NCBI GenBank assembly: GCA_030549205.1
Contig: JAUKTV010000006.1
Location: forward strand, 576,501-640,500
Source: Apiosordaria backusii
Lineage: Eukaryota > Ascomycota > Sordariomycetes > Sordariales > Lasiosphaeriaceae
Direction of reading: 5' to 3'
DNA length: 64,000 nucleotides
Shown here: positions 35,818-46,778 of the stretch, piece after piece
Numbering within the stretch: position 1 is the stretch's first letter
Layout of the letters: each line of letters starts with the position of its first letter
The notes under the pieces: model-generated
Seen by the model: only the letters and a program-made list of their open reading frames with translations
Told to the model about the DNA's origin: nothing
The model's database searches: none
Position numbers and translations under genes: made by a program

Positions 35818-37364
35818 ATAGAGCTTTTCTTCCACTTTCAGCCTTCCGCCGAAAAGGAAGGAAGAGGCAGTCAGTGAGCCCATTGGTAAAATGGCCATTA
35901 TCCCACGATTAATGGCTGCGGTATATACACCGTTATCTTAGCTCATAGCAGTAGCTAGCAATATTAGCATTGATTCGTGTGATTTAATTCCTACATGATT
36001 GCCTTCAAACATGAAGGCAGGTTATGGCTGATGGGACGTGTTGGGATATTCTTGACTGGATGGCAGAAGCTTCACATAGATACATCTTGACGTTTGTCTT
36101 CTCTTCTAGAGGCCTTTCTTGTGAAGAAGTGTTTACAGGTCCAGGGTTCATCTTCAGGGGGTAGTTCTCTCAAATATGACTAAGCAACCCTCACCCCTGA
36201 ATGGAAGTGTTGCAATGCCTCGACACTAAAAATGACGTCAACAAAACTTGCAACAAAGACATTCGCTACAAGTTTAACAAAAAACTCGTCTCATTTTCTA
36301 GCACGACATATTCTCAAGAAACTCATACTGAACATTGAGTCCCAGTGACTAAAAACTTGAGTATTCTGACCTGACCACGTAATCTAAGGTAATCTCTGAT
36401 GAGCCCCCCAAAATTGTTCCAGTGCATACAGTACCCTATGAGGGAGTTCTACCAACCAGGCTGGGCAATTTTCCTTCGATATCCAACATGAAACCCTCGA
36501 TCCAATCCTATCATGTCATATTCGCAGCAGGCCCCGGACTTAACCCGTCCTTAACCAGCACCCAAGATACCAAACGGCGGGAATAGGCCTTGTTCTCTTC
36601 AACAGACAACCACTCCCAAGGAATTGCGTGCTTTCTTGGGATGCTTTATCAATTCAACCAGACCACCATCCAAAGAATAACATGTGCTGTCTACTGCTTA
36701 CCAACAAATCGATGCGCGGCACTAGTTACCGATACGCGATATGACGTGATCCGCTCCGCGTCTAGCAACATCAACATCGATCCATACACAAGCTTCTTAG
36801 CACCTCTGAGCCTTCCATCCGACGTAAAAACCGTTGCCGTTGCCATTCACGGTCCCGGCGGCTTCTCAGCCACCCTCCCTGGGGGTTCAGTTCTCCTTAT
36901 CAGAAGAGACAGGTTGGTGGGACGAACCACCCCCGGTACTTCGTAGAGACAGCCCTTGTCTGCCACGAGCTCGGCATGTACCACAAGCCATGCATCCATA
37001 TTCCCGATCAGCAGGGCAAGAGAGAGACCCGTCGGGGACAGGTACCATACCACCAAAACCATCAAAAAAGAGCTTCTTGATTGGAACAGTAAACTGTTCA
37101 CGCAATCCTATCCATGTTGCTATGCCATACCCCTATGACCCATCTTGCCCACCCACCTTTCCCACCCCACCCCGTATAGTTCGGAAGTGGGATGTCGTGA
37201 CATGGGGTAGAAGACGTATTGCTTTGATGGAAAGAAATGAAAGGTTATAAGTAGGAGGTGTATGTCGCGTGTGTTGCTGAACAGATCAGAACTGTATCCA
37301 AACCAGTCAGAGGCTTGAGTTCAAGATCGTCCCTATCTGGTATCAAGCACCCTGCGCAAGCACA
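35818..37364. other. Intergenic region, 1.5 kb
   Basis: This AT-richer stretch separates two co-directional genes. A 118-codon plus-strand frame (36590-36946) and minus-strand frames near 37245-37505 have no recognisable product. No RNA gene or repeat was seen. Confidence 0.5.
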
Positions 37365-38641
37365 ATGGCCCCCTCCGCAGTGGAAACCGAGACCACCGCG
37401 GTCCCCAACATCGCCACCGTCAAGCTCAATGGCGCGACCGGTCCCTACAAGGAGATTGCGACGACCAAGTTCGACAAGGACGCTGAAGCCGGCCTGAAGG
37501 GTCACAAAGCCGCCAAGGTATGCCGTCTAGAAAGCACCGAGCGACCTCCTGTTCTTCACATTGCTGACCGCCGTCTCTTTCCCACTAAATAGTACCCCCA
37601 TTACCTCCCCACCTGGAATCCGAACGACAAGTACCCCCCCCTCCAGCCCTTTGAGCATTACGAGCACGGCAAGGACGCCGACCCTTCCTTCCCCAATCTC
37701 CTCCCCGAGGGCACAACCGTCACCCACCTGACCCCCACCATCGGCACTGAAGTCAAGGGCATCCAGCTCTCCACCCTCAGCAACGCCGGCAAAGACGAGC
37801 TCGCCCGCTTCGTCGCCGAGCGCAAAGTCGTCGCCTTCCGAGACCAAGACTTCCGCGATCTATCCATCGAACAAGCCCTAGAGTACGGCGGCTACTTCGG
37901 CCGGCATCACATTCATCCCACCTCTGGCGCGCCAGAAGGCTACCCCGAAATCCACCTCGTCCACCGCGGCGCCGGCGACAACTCCGTCGACAAGTTCTTC
38001 GCCAACCGCACCTCCTCGGTAGCGTGGCACTCCGACGTCTCCTACGAGGCCCAGCCACCCGGAACTACCTTCCTCTACATCTTCGACAAGCCCGAGTCCG
38101 GCGGTGACACCTTGTTCGTGAACGCCGTCGAGGCGTACAACCGCCTCTCTCCCGCCTTCCAGGAACGCCTCCACGGCCTCAAGGCCACCCATTCGGCTCA
38201 CGAGCAAGCCAATGCTTCCGCTTCGAGGGGCGGGATCGTGCGCCGCGAGCCCGTTATCAACGAGCACCCCATCATCCGGACGCACCCTACCACAGGCGAG
38301 AAGGCCATCTATGTGAATCCTCAGTGTAAGTCCCCATATGTCTCTCTCCCTCTCACTCTTCAGAGCACCAGCTGATGATACCCCTCGCAACAGTCACCCG
38401 CGACATCGTCGGCCTCAAGAAAGAGGAATCCGACGTCCTCCTCAAGTTCCTCTATGATCATCTCGCTTACGGCGCCGACTTCCAGGCCCGCGTCAAGTGG
38501 GAGGAGGGCACCGTTGTCGTCTGGGACAACAGAGTCACCCAGCACTCGGCGCTGATCGACTGGAAGAATGCCCAGCGGAGACATCTCGCCAGACTGACAC
38601 CCCAGGCGGAGAGGCCGTTTGAGACCCCTTATGAGGGTTAA
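37365..38641 (+). CDS. TauD/TfdA family 2-oxoglutarate/Fe(II)-dependent dioxygenase (Jlp1-like)
   Basis: Three exons (37365-37517, 37593-38325, 38394-38641; introns 75 and 68 bp) join in frame to 377 residues. The iron ligands are visible as WHSDVSYE (His-x-Asp, about residue 197-199) and the distal His in TQHSA (about 344). The 2-oxoglutarate-binding Arg lies in the following RRHLARL. The PTIGTEVKGIQLS start of the domain and the KVVAFRDQDF strand fit the alpha-ketoglutarate-dependent sulfonate or sulfate-ester dioxygenases, typified by yeast Jlp1. Such enzymes release sulfite or sulfate from organosulfur compounds during sulfur limitation. The exact substrate is not predictable. The gene is convergent with the next gene, with only 148 bp between stop codons. 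Confidence 0.93.
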
Positions 38642-38789
38642 CCAGGAGGAAGAAGCAAAAATCGGGCTTGTGTTGTAGCATCTTTGTCGTTTCTTTTCCT
38701 TGTGTATGGGTTAGCGTGCATATTAATCTCAGACTGAAATTGAATTCTCTTTTTTTTCCCAACCAATCATGATCCAGATCCAAGCCATG

Positions 38790-40001
38790 TCAAATAAACG
38801 GGATCTCATCCAGCGCTGCCTCCTGGCTTTCCGACTTGATTCCTGACTGCTGCTTTTGCAGTCTGGCGTCTCGGCGGCGTTTTTGTTCGACTCTCCGGGC
38901 GCGAATTCGGGAGAGAAAATCATTGTCATCTTCGTCTTCATCCTCATGCTGCTTTGGAGCCGTGTCATTGTTTCGCATCACTTGAGGCACCTGTGGCTGG
39001 GACCGTTCTGGCGGGCGTGAGGTCGTTCTCGAAGGCTCGTTTGTAGCAGTGCCGAACCTGACTCTGGGTCGAGCAGCAGGGAGGGCAGGGAGAGTTGGCT
39101 CCTCAGTTGTCGAGAGTTCGCGCTTGATGAGTGGTTGCGTCGAGGCTCGCCTTACTGGCCAAGGGGTATGGCCGTCCAGATCGTCTGAATCGGGTGTTGG
39201 TTCTCGCTTGATGAACGAGACGGAAAATGTTGATTCTTCTCGCCTCAAACCAGGCGCAGAACCGGGCCCTCTTGAAGGACTTGGTTCCCGGAAGCTTGAT
39301 CCCCGGATGATGGATGAGAACGACGTCAACGGCACCGCTCGTTTGCGCGGACTGTCCATCAGCCCCTGGAGTGAACTCTGGCCTGGCTGCTTTCGCGGTG
39401 GTGGTTCCTCGTCGTCAGTATCGGTCATCGCATAAGCGGCAGTTCGCTTCTTCAATTTCGAAATTTCTTTGCGTTGTTTCGATGCTATGTTGAGCGCAGC
39501 ATGATGGCGTTTGACCATGTCCGTCATCTCACCAGTGACCGGTCGTGAGATGTTGGAGATGGTTTCGGCATTCTGGGACTTGGCCAACCCCTTGAGTCTC
39601 TGGTACTCTGCTGCATGAAGATGACGTGTGAACCCCCCCGCCACTGCGAGGAACTCATCCTCCACCATACGATATTTGTCGTCTTTGTCGATACCTTCCA
39701 TCATCAACCTGGCAGATAGATTAGTATCCTGCTTGTGAGGGAATGCAAATGCGGAGACTTGCTCTTCAGTTAGCGGTTCAGGTGGAGGCGAGGTTGATGG
39801 AGATCGACCTCTGCAAACAGTGTTGAGTCTGGCATTGTTGACTCTGTCACCCGAGAGTTCCCGATGGGGTGTGGGTGTCGAGACCTTTGAGGGGCGATGG
39901 GGCGGAGCGGGACTACAAGTTGTTGTTGACTTGGGACTTGGGCTGATTTCAGCCTGTGGTTTTTCATCTTTTTTCACCTTCCATGGGAGTTGACGAGGCA
40001 T
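38790..40001 (-). CDS. Conserved-looking, mostly disordered basic protein of unknown function
   Basis: Single exon, 403 residues. I do not recognise the family. Most of the protein is Ser/Pro/Arg/Asp/Glu-rich and probably disordered. The exception is a helical segment at about residues 85-195 with EEQVSAFAFPHKQDTNLS, MVEDEFLAVAGGFTRHLH and a Lys-rich coiled-coil-like KQRKEISKLKKR. Acidic DTDDEE and DEDEDDNDF tracts, several SP/TP dipeptides and a C-terminal RRVEQKRRRDARLQKQ stretch suggest a nuclear protein under phospho-control, which is inference. The frame is open 7 codons further upstream, but the first ATG is at 40001. Composition differs from the neighbours but codon use looks coding. 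Confidence 0.72.
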   Translation of the reverse strand: MPRQLPWKVKKDEKPQAEISPSPKSTTTCSPAPPHRPSKVSTPTPHRELSGDRVNNARLNTVCRGRSPSTSPPPEPLTEEQVSAFAFPHKQDTNLSARLMMEGIDKDDKYRMVEDEFLAVAGGFTRHLHAAEYQRLKGLAKSQNAETISNISRPVTGEMTDMVKRHHAALNIASKQRKEISKLKKRTAAYAMTDTDDEEPPPRKQPGQSSLQGLMDSPRKRAVPLTSFSSIIRGSSFREPSPSRGPGSAPGLRREESTFSVSFIKREPTPDSDDLDGHTPWPVRRASTQPLIKRELSTTEEPTLPALPAARPRVRFGTATNEPSRTTSRPPERSQPQVPQVMRNNDTAPKQHEDEDEDDNDFLSRIRARRVEQKRRRDARLQKQQSGIKSESQEAALDEIPFI

Positions 40002-40681
40002 GGTGCTTGTTGCGAGTACCAAGTGTGGGTTGTGTTTTTCGCATGATCAAGACCAGGCTTTACAGTTGGGACTTGTTGACGCGTCGTGTCCTCTGCTTTG
40101 CAAATCGATGCGGGTTGCAGAGGTAAATTAGGAAAATCACTGTATTCTGCTTTTAAAGAAGTCATCAAACAGCATTTCACTGTTCTCCAAGAGTTGGGGG
40201 TGGACAGTGGCTTTTTGTCTCGTCAGTCGCTGAATTTCTTTCTCATTCAGTCAAGAAAGGGGAAAATGAGAGATGCGCTACATGGGTCAACTAGTCAGCG
40301 GTGCTGAGTCAGCAAGAGAGCAACAATTGAACATTCCATTCTACGCAGATCATCCCTGCAGTTGTTGCTGCTAGGCAGGTACGTGGGGTGAATAATCGCT
40401 TGTGACAATTTGTTAGTGTTTTGGTGCTGATCCCTTACAAGTAATATCTCACACCACGTGGCAGGAGGCTATATCTGAACATGGAAGTTTCAATGAGAAA
40501 TGACCGAGCAATTTCTTCAGAGAATCCAAAATGACGCTCAGCTTCGAGAACATTGCCCAGAATATCAACAGCCACAGTATACTGCGCGTCGCTACACAGT
40601 CTACACTTACTTTGTTCATTCAGTCATCACCCTTTTGATGCAGTCAAGCAACATTCAGTTTTTAGGAATTACTCCCATAGC
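40002..40681. other. Divergent intergenic region
   Basis: These 680 bp contain the promoter of the minus-strand gene at 40001. Short open frames overlap the start of the small membrane-protein model but show no family sequence. Confidence 0.4.
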
Positions 40682-41274
40682 ATGTTTTCAACCAGTCATC
40701 ACATTCTGTTCTGGTTATTTTCGGCCACGGCGGCTATCTTCTATCAGGAACTCTCAAACACCCAACTTCCATTGGCTCTTATACATACCCAACTTCCATG
40801 GACGACCGATTATTTGAAAACCGCGGAAGATGTGTTTCATTGGATTCTCATGCTGACACTTCCATATGCCATTCTGGTGTTCTTCCGTGGCCCTGAGAAG
40901 CCATTGATTTTCGTTTGGAGCCGCTTCCACCGGACATCGGAGGCATTAATGGAAATGCGCCCATTTCGCCTGCTCAGCTTGTCCATCTTGGGGGAAAAGT
41001 CAGGGGTGGTGCTTTTTCGGTGGAAAAGCTGAGGCTGGAAGATGTTCAGGCGGGGAAAATAAAATCGTCATGGGTTCCTCAACCAAACCATGTCTCGGTA
41101 GGTAACATGGCACAGGACGAGCGGGATGCCTTCGGTAAGGTCATCACGCGAGGTGTGCTGCTCAGCTTCGCCAACGGGGCATTTGCTGTGAGCGACGAGT
41201 GGAACAGGCTGCTGCCCCGCGTCCGCTTTGGCGATATTGACGATTTTTTGTCTTGGTTCTGGAAAGAGCGGTGA
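40682..41274 (+). CDS. Small two-helix membrane protein, unknown function (tentative model)
   Basis: The model joins 40682-40876 and 40921-41274 through a 44-bp intron (GTGTTC...TGGAG) to 182 residues. The first exon encodes two hydrophobic segments (HILFWLFSATAAIFY and FHWILMLTLPYAILV-like). The second encodes a conserved-looking PPDIGGINGNAPISPAQLV block and a C terminus rich in Trp/Phe (FGDIDDFLSWFWKER). I do not recognise the family. The second exon looks clearly coding; the first exon and the intron are uncertain because the intron is short and the frame before it stays open past the donor. A decayed gene with a frameshift near 40900 is an alternative. Confidence 0.45.
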
Positions 41275-41489
41275 GGTGAGAAATAAACCTGGCCAGGGTC
41301 AAGATTGTATAGAAGGAGCGGGCAAGGCTGCCTGCCTGTTTCACCAAGTGCTGGCAGTGGTCACACTGGCCGGCAGTGACAATGGAAAATCAATTTCCGG
41401 GGAACTGTCTGTTGCCACTTTCCTCTGCCATCTCGCCGGTAGGAGTCTTTCCCTCTGCACCCTTTCATTGTCCAACAAACACGGCAAGG

Positions 41490-42828
41490 ATGGGCAATTC
41501 TGACGACGACATCAACATTGCCAACGGCGCCTGCTATTATGCTGCTGGAAAGAAGACCAATGACCAATACATTCCTTGCGGAAATGCCGACTTTGGGCAC
41601 ACTATGTGCTGTTGGGTTGGGTCCTTCTGTTTTGCTGAGGGCCACGTTTGCTATAAGCACGATGTAGGAACCACCTACATGGCCGGCTGCACCGACAGCA
41701 CGTATGAGGACTCGAGCTGTCCCGACAAGAAAATCTACTCAGACCAGCCATGGACAGGCATGGTTTGGTGCGAACACAACGTCAACGAACCTGTGTGGTA
41801 TGTGTTCATCTGTAGCAAGCTGTGATGGGAGAAAGTTCTTGCTGATCATTCAAAGGGTCGGGTGTGAGGAAACGGGCAGCCCTATGATCCTTGAGCATGG
41901 GCAGGAATGTCATTGCACTGCTAAGACGAGCCCCGCCATCGAGTCCCGTATCGTCTTGACAGCACCGCAGCAAATTGCCAGTGGCTTCGCAAGCTTGCCG
42001 CTGGCTGCCGGAGAGTCCATTCAATGGCAGAACGGCTTCACTCCAACAGGTACAAGAACAGGTGAGGAGGTACCACTCACCACCACCGACTCGTCTTCGG
42101 CCACTTCTTCCAGTACGAGTCGTGATTCCGTCACTGCTTCGACTACATCGACAACCAATGAACCCACAACCGTTGCGTCAGTCACAACAACACCCGACCT
42201 CGCTGCGCCCGCTGGCGGTCTTGGAACTCCAGAAAAGATTGGCATTGGGTTTGGAGCGGTGGTGGGCTTGATGTTCATTCTGGGTGCCCTTTTTGCCATT
42301 CGTACACTCCGCCATCGAAAGCAAGTCAATAATTCTGTCCCTGAACCAGCACAGGCGGAAGATGGAAGCGGTGCGAAGGGCGATGGAGCGGCCGAGTTGG
42401 CTACACCGACATTTCCGGCGCTCGGAGAGCTTCAGATTGAAAATAAGGCACGTCCTGAGACCCTGCGATCAGAGCTCGCCGGCAGCTCGCCTACCTCTCC
42501 GCACTCTTCACACCTATCTGGAATGTCCGATCATGGTATGTGGAGACCTGCCATGCACCCCCAAAGCTACGCAACAGGCATACCACCGCCGCATGCTTAC
42601 CCGACGACTTTTCCATCGCACGGTTATCCCACAAGCTCGCCAGCCCCAGGCAGCTATCCCGCGAGCTATCCTGCAAGCTATCCCACGAGCTCTCTCCAGC
42701 AAGGTTACCCAACGTCTGTCAGCCCAGAGATTGGGATGCGTTCAGCACACTTGGGCCAGAACGTGGGCTACGAAGAGAACATGGGCAATGAAAGACAGCA
42801 ACATGGTGCTATGGAGTTGCCAAGCTAG
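41490..42828 (+). CDS. One-pass membrane protein with Cys-rich N-terminal domain and Pro-rich tail
   Basis: Two exons (41490-41797 and 41856-42828, 58-bp intron GTATGT...CAAAG) join in frame to 426 residues. The first 150 residues carry about 14 cysteines in a CYYAAG...CGN...CCWVGSFC...C...C pattern, ending in an ECHC block. A Ser/Thr-rich stalk follows, then one transmembrane helix (about 231-252, GFGAVVGLMFILGALFAI) and an RHRK stop-transfer. The cytosolic tail is rich in Pro/Ser/Tyr with tandem SYP/YPTS units near its end. This architecture is common among fungal surface or sensor-like proteins of unknown function. No convincing signal peptide precedes the Cys domain; an upstream in-frame ATG at 41382 would add 36 mildly hydrophobic residues. 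The Cys domain is presumably extracellular. Confidence 0.78.
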
Positions 42829-43288
42829 AAACGATCATTTTGGTGGTGGCGGTGGTGTATTTTTCTGCAACGGAGATATGGAAGATGACAGCATCTACAT
42901 CTGGCTCGGATATCAGAATAAAACACTTGATTGCCACGTGGAGACAAACGGCACAGTGGAAGAGGGCCATCGTTATATGCTTACTCACGTATGAGATCAG
43001 TACATACTCCTCAAAGCTGATGTTGCCTAGCAAACCTTCCTTTACCTCCACTCAAAACCTTGTATTCTGGCCCGGATGTCGGTAAATTGCATCGGCGGTT
43101 CCAGGAGTCCTGAGAAGAGATTTTGGGCTTAAGCCATGTCGTCGTGGCTGGCTTTAAGGTTGTATATACAACTTGGGTCAGGGGTTCCGAGGTAAACAAC
43201 TAAACAACCCCATCGCCCCTTTTCTCCGGACATCCCGGGAAGTCAGTCGACATCTCCATCAAAATCAGTCCCAAAACGCCAGAACAAG
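42829..43288. other. Intergenic, 460 bp, no gene seen
   Basis: Only short open frames are present. The stretch should hold the 3' UTR of the Cys-rich membrane protein gene. Confidence 0.45.
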
Positions 43289-44930
43289 ATGAGAGCAAAC
43301 CTCCCGCTGGCTGCTGGCAGTCTTTTGAGCGCAGCAACCGCCTTTGGTGTCCCAAAAACGTGCAACGACTAGAAGATCCCCATAACCGTCACCTCGAACA
43401 ACGCGGTATTCGGCCTCAACACCTTTCAGACCGACTTTGACGTTTCGGAGTTTGTAAGCACCGTCGCCAGCCACACCCCAGCGACTGTGGGTTCGATCCT
43501 GTCCCCGTTTGCTGTCAACGTGACGGAGACGTACACTATTTCCGCGACATTCTGCCGGCCGGGGCACGAGAAGCCGGATCCGAAGAAAGAGAATACTGTG
43601 TTAATTGCTACGCATGGGCTGAATTTTGACCGGACGTTCGTATTACCCCCTGAACCCTTGCAGGGCATGACTGACAGGTAGTCATCGCGATAGATACTGG
43701 GACCCGCAACTCGACAAGGAAACGTACAGCTTCGTCGACTGGGCGCTGAGCCAGAATTACTCCATCTTCTACTACGATAGGCTGGGGACGGGCGAGTCGG
43801 AACAAGTGTCGGGATACGTTGCGCAGTTGTCGAACCAAGTGGCTATTTTGACCGAGTTGACCAAGTTGATCAAGGGGGGCCATTATGTTTGGGGGGTACT
43901 GGACGGCCGTCAAAGACTGTGCTCGTGGGGCATAGCTTTGGGAGTGCGATTTCGTCGGAGGTTGTGAGGAAGAATAAGAAGTTGGTGGATGGGGTTATTT
44001 TGACTGGTAGGCTGCCCAAGCACGTTTCGTTTCTTCCGGGATCAATTGCTAACAAGCTGGGTGCCATCAAACAGGCTTCAGCTACAACTCAACTCACCTG
44101 AACGGAGCCGAGTTTTTGGAGGCTGTTGGGGTCAGAATTGCTGCGCAACAGCAGCCTGGAAAGTGACGGCAGCTTGATACGGTATGGCTTGTCAATTGTG
44201 TTCCTCATTTTGTGTAGTTTTTGACTAACGTCGGGTTGACTTCAGGGATGCCTCACGCCGGTTGATCTCTTCGCAAGCGTTACCACGTTCTTTCACGACG
44301 GTTACTACGACACTGAAGTCGCGCGATATGCCGACGACCACAAGGCGCCTTTTGCCGTTATGGAACTCTTGACCGGCCACAGGTTTGTCATCTAGCCCAT
44401 AGACTTTAGGGGGGTCGCCATGGTAAGCCCGCTCCCTCCACCGCGCATCCGCCCTCGGGTTTTTGCTTCAAGACTGCGGGTGGCACAACCTTATCGATTC
44501 TTGGGATTTGTACCATCGGAAGATGGCGCGTGCCGCCATCCCCCGTCAAAACTTGGGTGAAACTGTGACGACACTTTGGCGCCCCTGCAGTCTAGACAGT
44601 GTGAGTGGTTGAAGATAATGGACAGAGGCACTGATGCATTGTTGTTTTCACAGATCCTCTCGGGGAAGTATGACTTTCCTTTTTGCATGTCAGAGTAAGC
44701 CTAGCTCTCTTCTATCATGGAGGTCTATTGTTTAACAGGTAGAAACCAGCTGCGATGGTGTCCTTGGGAACCCAGGAGCCAGTATTTTCTCCAAAGCCAA
44801 GGCGTTCAAGGCCATCACCTTGCCCGGAAGGGCACGGCATCAACTTCCACACGACGACTACCAAGTCATTTGAGAAAATTACCGGCTTTTTTAGCGGCAA
44901 ATGGGCTGTGAGTTGCTATTTAAGGAGGGA
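43289..44930 (+). pseudogene. Decayed secreted alpha/beta hydrolase gene
   Basis: The start encodes a signal-peptide-like MRANLPLAAGSLLSAATAFG. In-frame TAG at 43370-43372 then interrupts an otherwise continuous reading. Pieces of an alpha/beta hydrolase follow in order: THGLNFDR, WDPQLDKETYSFVDWALSQ, the nucleophile elbow VLVGHSFGSAIS, TPVDLFASVTTFFHDGYY, ILSGKYDFPF (acid region) and GHGINFH (catalytic His region). Lesions include the early TAG, a lost donor near 43630, a one-base frame break in the G6 run at 43891-43896, an in-frame TGA at 44164-44166 and a frame break near 44825. About 250 bp between 44395 and 44650 show no hydrolase similarity. At least two lesions are stop codons, so this is not explained by homopolymer errors alone. 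Confidence 0.8.
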
Positions 44931-46778
44931 GGTTGTTAATTGGGTAAGGTGCAGCGGGAGGGATGGTTGCTTGGTGTTGCGTCAGACGGATAACGCAAGT
45001 GCAGCGTCATGAGTGACAAACATTGGAATGACAATGACGTTTCAACTGATGCAGGACAAAATACGACCGGTGACAGCATCAGCTGCACAGCATTCGTCTT
45101 CGTGGTGAAAATATCCGAAGTCTGACGGGGGGTCGGATAGTAGTCCGAGGTACGTCACTGGTGCGTGACGCCGTCGCCGTCGTGGAAGTTTCTCTGGTTG
45201 CGAATGGATGAGGTGTCTATCTTTTGAAAAAGCAATTTTAAGCTTGTCGGCATTCTTGTGGAATGAACCAAGTGTGAACTGGTGTGGCAGTGCTGTTGAT
45301 TAAACTATATCTTACTACCATAGTCCCAGATTTCAAAAGCCTCAATATCGGATCAACACCCCAGGACGAATAGCTCAGGGGTAGAGCAACCGGCTGCAGT
45401 CCGGTAGGTCACGTGTTCAAATCACGTTTCGTCCTTAATTTTTGCCTTCCCTCCTGGGTATTGTTTTTTGCGACCCATGAGAAAAGGTTTGTAATTAAAT
45501 CCGTCTGCATTAAGATGGAGTGGTTGGGGCACAACCAATGTTGGTTGAGATCTGCTTAACGCGGTGACGGATGGGGAAAATGCTGGTGTTGGAGGGCAAC
45601 TCGCTGGCTGATTTGGGGAAGAGGGTACGAGACAGTGCACCAGCACTGTGCTACCGGCGTGTTAGCGGCATTGTGGGGCAGCTTCTTCTGGGGGCCGGAG
45701 CCCGTGGCCGACGTTTGAACAAGCGCGGCTGCGGGGGTGGTGCTCCTCTTTCTTTTTGCATCCGAAAAAGAGGCTCCATGGTGCAATAATCTCTTTCGAG
45801 GTCATGTTTACGTCGTTTGATTGTTCCGCCGTCCTGCTATGTTACTGCGATACCTCTCACGGCCGTTATGCTTCCCCAACCGGACATATCTTTCGCGATT
45901 GCTTCTGCCAATGTTTGGCCAGCGCCGTTGAACCAACGACATGGAATGATTCGACGGCGATGATCCGAGTACCTTTCACGGCCTGCTGCAGAGCCAGTCC
46001 TTAACAATTTACTGCTGGAATGGCGCCTGCGGTTGGTTCCATGTCTCTGGGCTTGCAGGATTCACCGTGGGGCCACTCAGTGCCAGCACACAGCCTCCAT
46101 CAATCCTGCCCTACCGGAACTGCCACCACTGAGCAATGGGGAAATATTCCGAGTGGGCTAGAATCTGGGTATTTCGGGAACGTCGAGATCTCGGTTGCCT
46201 GACGTAGACTACGTACACTTACTGAAGCTGAAATACAACGACAAGAGAGAGGTCTGATCGTCAAGAGGGCAGGTCTCGGCACCGCCGCAATGCTTCGCTT
46301 CGCTCGTGCTGTTGCTAACTGGGCTCGTAGGCGGACCCATCCCATGTTTGTTCCCAACCGTGTGCCCTTCGCTCGCGTTCTTGGGAAAAGATCCCACGAC
46401 CGACCATGTCCCCGCCCTTCCGTATCCTAGCAGATCAGTGCTTCCCGGCCTGCAGTGCGACCGCCATTCGCACTTCCGTTCCACAAGCCCTGTTCTTGGC
46501 AGTTGATGGCTTTCCTCTCTGGGTTGCCCCCAGCGTGGTTCGACAAGGAGTTGACACTGTCTGTCACCCATCCCATCTCTTATATGCTAGGGTTGTGACT
46601 TGACATGCACTCGACTACTTTTGGGTGCTCTTTGTCTTCACAGCGTTCAAAGTCTGGGGAGTGGTAATCTGTGCATTTCTGGCGACGGGCTTCATCGTCT
46701 CTCGTACACACTTACACGCAGTTACCGCTTGGATGCGGCAGTAACTGAAACGGTTGTGGTCTTCCCCAGAGACAAACG
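44931..46778. other. Intergenic region containing tRNA-Cys
   Basis: Apart from the tRNA at 45364-45435, no gene is visible. Short open frames on both strands lack any recognisable sequence. Confidence 0.5.
45364..45435 (+). tRNA. tRNA-Cys (GCA)
   Basis: The sequence folds as a full cloverleaf without intron. The acceptor stem GGACGAA pairs with TTCGTCC. The D arm is GCTC-AGGGGTA-GAGC. The anticodon stem ACCGG/CCGGT holds the 7-base loop CTGCAGT, anticodon GCA. The T arm is ACGTG-TTCAAAT-CACGT. A T run at about 45439-45443 serves as Pol III terminator. Length is 72 bases without CCA. Confidence 0.96.

Noticed and set aside
36590..36946. 118-codon plus-strand open frame between the GT2 and TauD genes
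   Set aside because: Does not begin at an ATG in good context and shows no recognisable sequence.
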